DNA from: Euborellia annulipes
Taxonomy: Eukaryota > Arthropoda > Insecta > Dermaptera > Anisolabididae
DNA length: 64,000 bases
Assembly (NCBI GenBank): GCA_023213315.1
Contig: JAKCPI010015691.1
Location: 91,120-155,119 of the forward strand
Direction: 5' to 3'
Part shown: piece by piece, positions 63,665 through 64,000 of the stretch
Position numbering within the stretch: the stretch's first letter is position 1
How the letters are laid out: the number at the start of each line of letters is the position of its first letter
Made by a program: the position numbers and the translations under genes
Notes under the pieces: model-generated
What the model was told of the DNA's origin: nothing
The model's input: the letters and a program-made list of their open reading frames with translations, nothing else
Database searches by the model: none

Positions 63665-64000
63665 TTGGGTTGGCAAGAAAGTAATTTCGGTTTTGTAGTG
63701 TGAAATAAAACTCATTTTTTTAAAGAAAAAATAAACTTTAATCAATTATATGTTTTCCATTTTGATCAATAATCTTTTGCCATCTTTTCTGGCAACTTCA
63801 TTATTCCGCGCTCATAAAACTTCTTGGTCCTTACCAGCAAAAACTGTTCAAAATGCGATTTCAAGTCCTCATCATTAATTGAAAGTTTTACCATGTAAAG
63901 AATTTTGTAAACTCCTAAACAAATGGTAATCTGATGGTGCCAGGTCAGAACTGTATGGGGATGCATCATCACTTCCCAACCAAGCTCCATTAATTTCCTA
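63665..64000 (-). pseudogene. Mariner transposase relic, C-terminal end, broken; element runs off the right edge
   Basis: A terminal repeat TTGGGTTGGCAAGAAAGTAA starts right after a TA (63663-63664) and matches the mariner consensus TTRGGTTGGCAA. Reading the minus strand inwards, stop TAA at 63738-63740 closes RWQKIIDQNGKHIID. Further in come DEDLKSHFEQFL and FYERGIMKLPE, and, in another frame, PYSSDLAPSDYHLFRSLQN with the aspartate of the DxxPxD third catalytic motif. At least two frame changes separate these blocks, so the copy is dead. Identity as a mariner of the D,D34D group is firm; the subfamily is not. Confidence 0.88.

Larger units (their letters stand above)
63008..64000 (+). other. 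Start of the next plexin intron
   Basis: Begins gcaagt. No LPLRFW exon is found up to 64000. It contains a fragment of the large hairpin repeat (63.19-63.42 kb) and a mariner element from 63665 to the window edge. Confidence 0.75.

Overview
The window is eukaryotic and almost certainly arthropod nuclear DNA. It is very AT-rich, has long introns packed with decayed transposons, and carries a single recognisable host gene on the + strand in 16 exons with GT..AG boundaries. I cannot name the species. Mariner, pogo-like, hAT-like and TTAA-type elements, a tRNA-derived SINE and RT debris, together with arthropod-like plexin wording, fit an insect or crustacean with an expanded genome.

The gene is a plexin, the transmembrane semaphorin receptor. 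The exons join in frame from 14767 to 63007 and give 1,194 complete codons plus two bases. In order they encode the segment between the first and second PSI domains, PSI2, an IPT-like linker, PSI3, IPT/TIG repeats, one transmembrane helix, the juxtamembrane helix, the first half of the split GAP domain with the LRRTESV arginine-finger motif, the Rho-GTPase-binding domain, and the start of the second GAP half. The sema domain, PSI1 and signal peptide lie to the left of the window, and the last GAP exons (expected to begin near the LPLRFW motif) lie to the right. Details of the second GAP half (AIPEI, the P-x-AVK-x-x-FDLLDE pattern) look more like plexin B than plexin A, so PlexB is a tentative name.

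Layout: 1-14766 is upstream intron (RT debris, pogo-like MITE, TTAA elements, SINE, hairpin repeats). 14767-20260 holds exons 1-2. 20261-36481 is a 16 kb intron with several foldback elements, a hAT-like element with a SINE nested in it, and an unusual repeat-poor block at 30.06-30.87 kb. 36482-39961 holds exons 3-6. 39962-46044 holds exons 7-10, ending with the transmembrane exon, and includes a 1.9 kb TIR element with an internal tandem array. 46045-59496 holds exons 11-15 between mobile elements. 59497-63007 leads to exon 16. A broken mariner transposase runs off the right edge.

Most interesting points: (1) an in-frame 60-bp cassette exon at 58144-58203 that looks like a diverged copy of the start of the next exon; (2) a possible alternative last exon at about 48316 that would give a membrane-anchored plexin lacking the GAP domain; (3) a GC-AG donor at the end of exon 16; (4) many unrelated repeats sharing a CTGAWGA...stem...CGAAAY element that resembles a hammerhead-ribozyme core.
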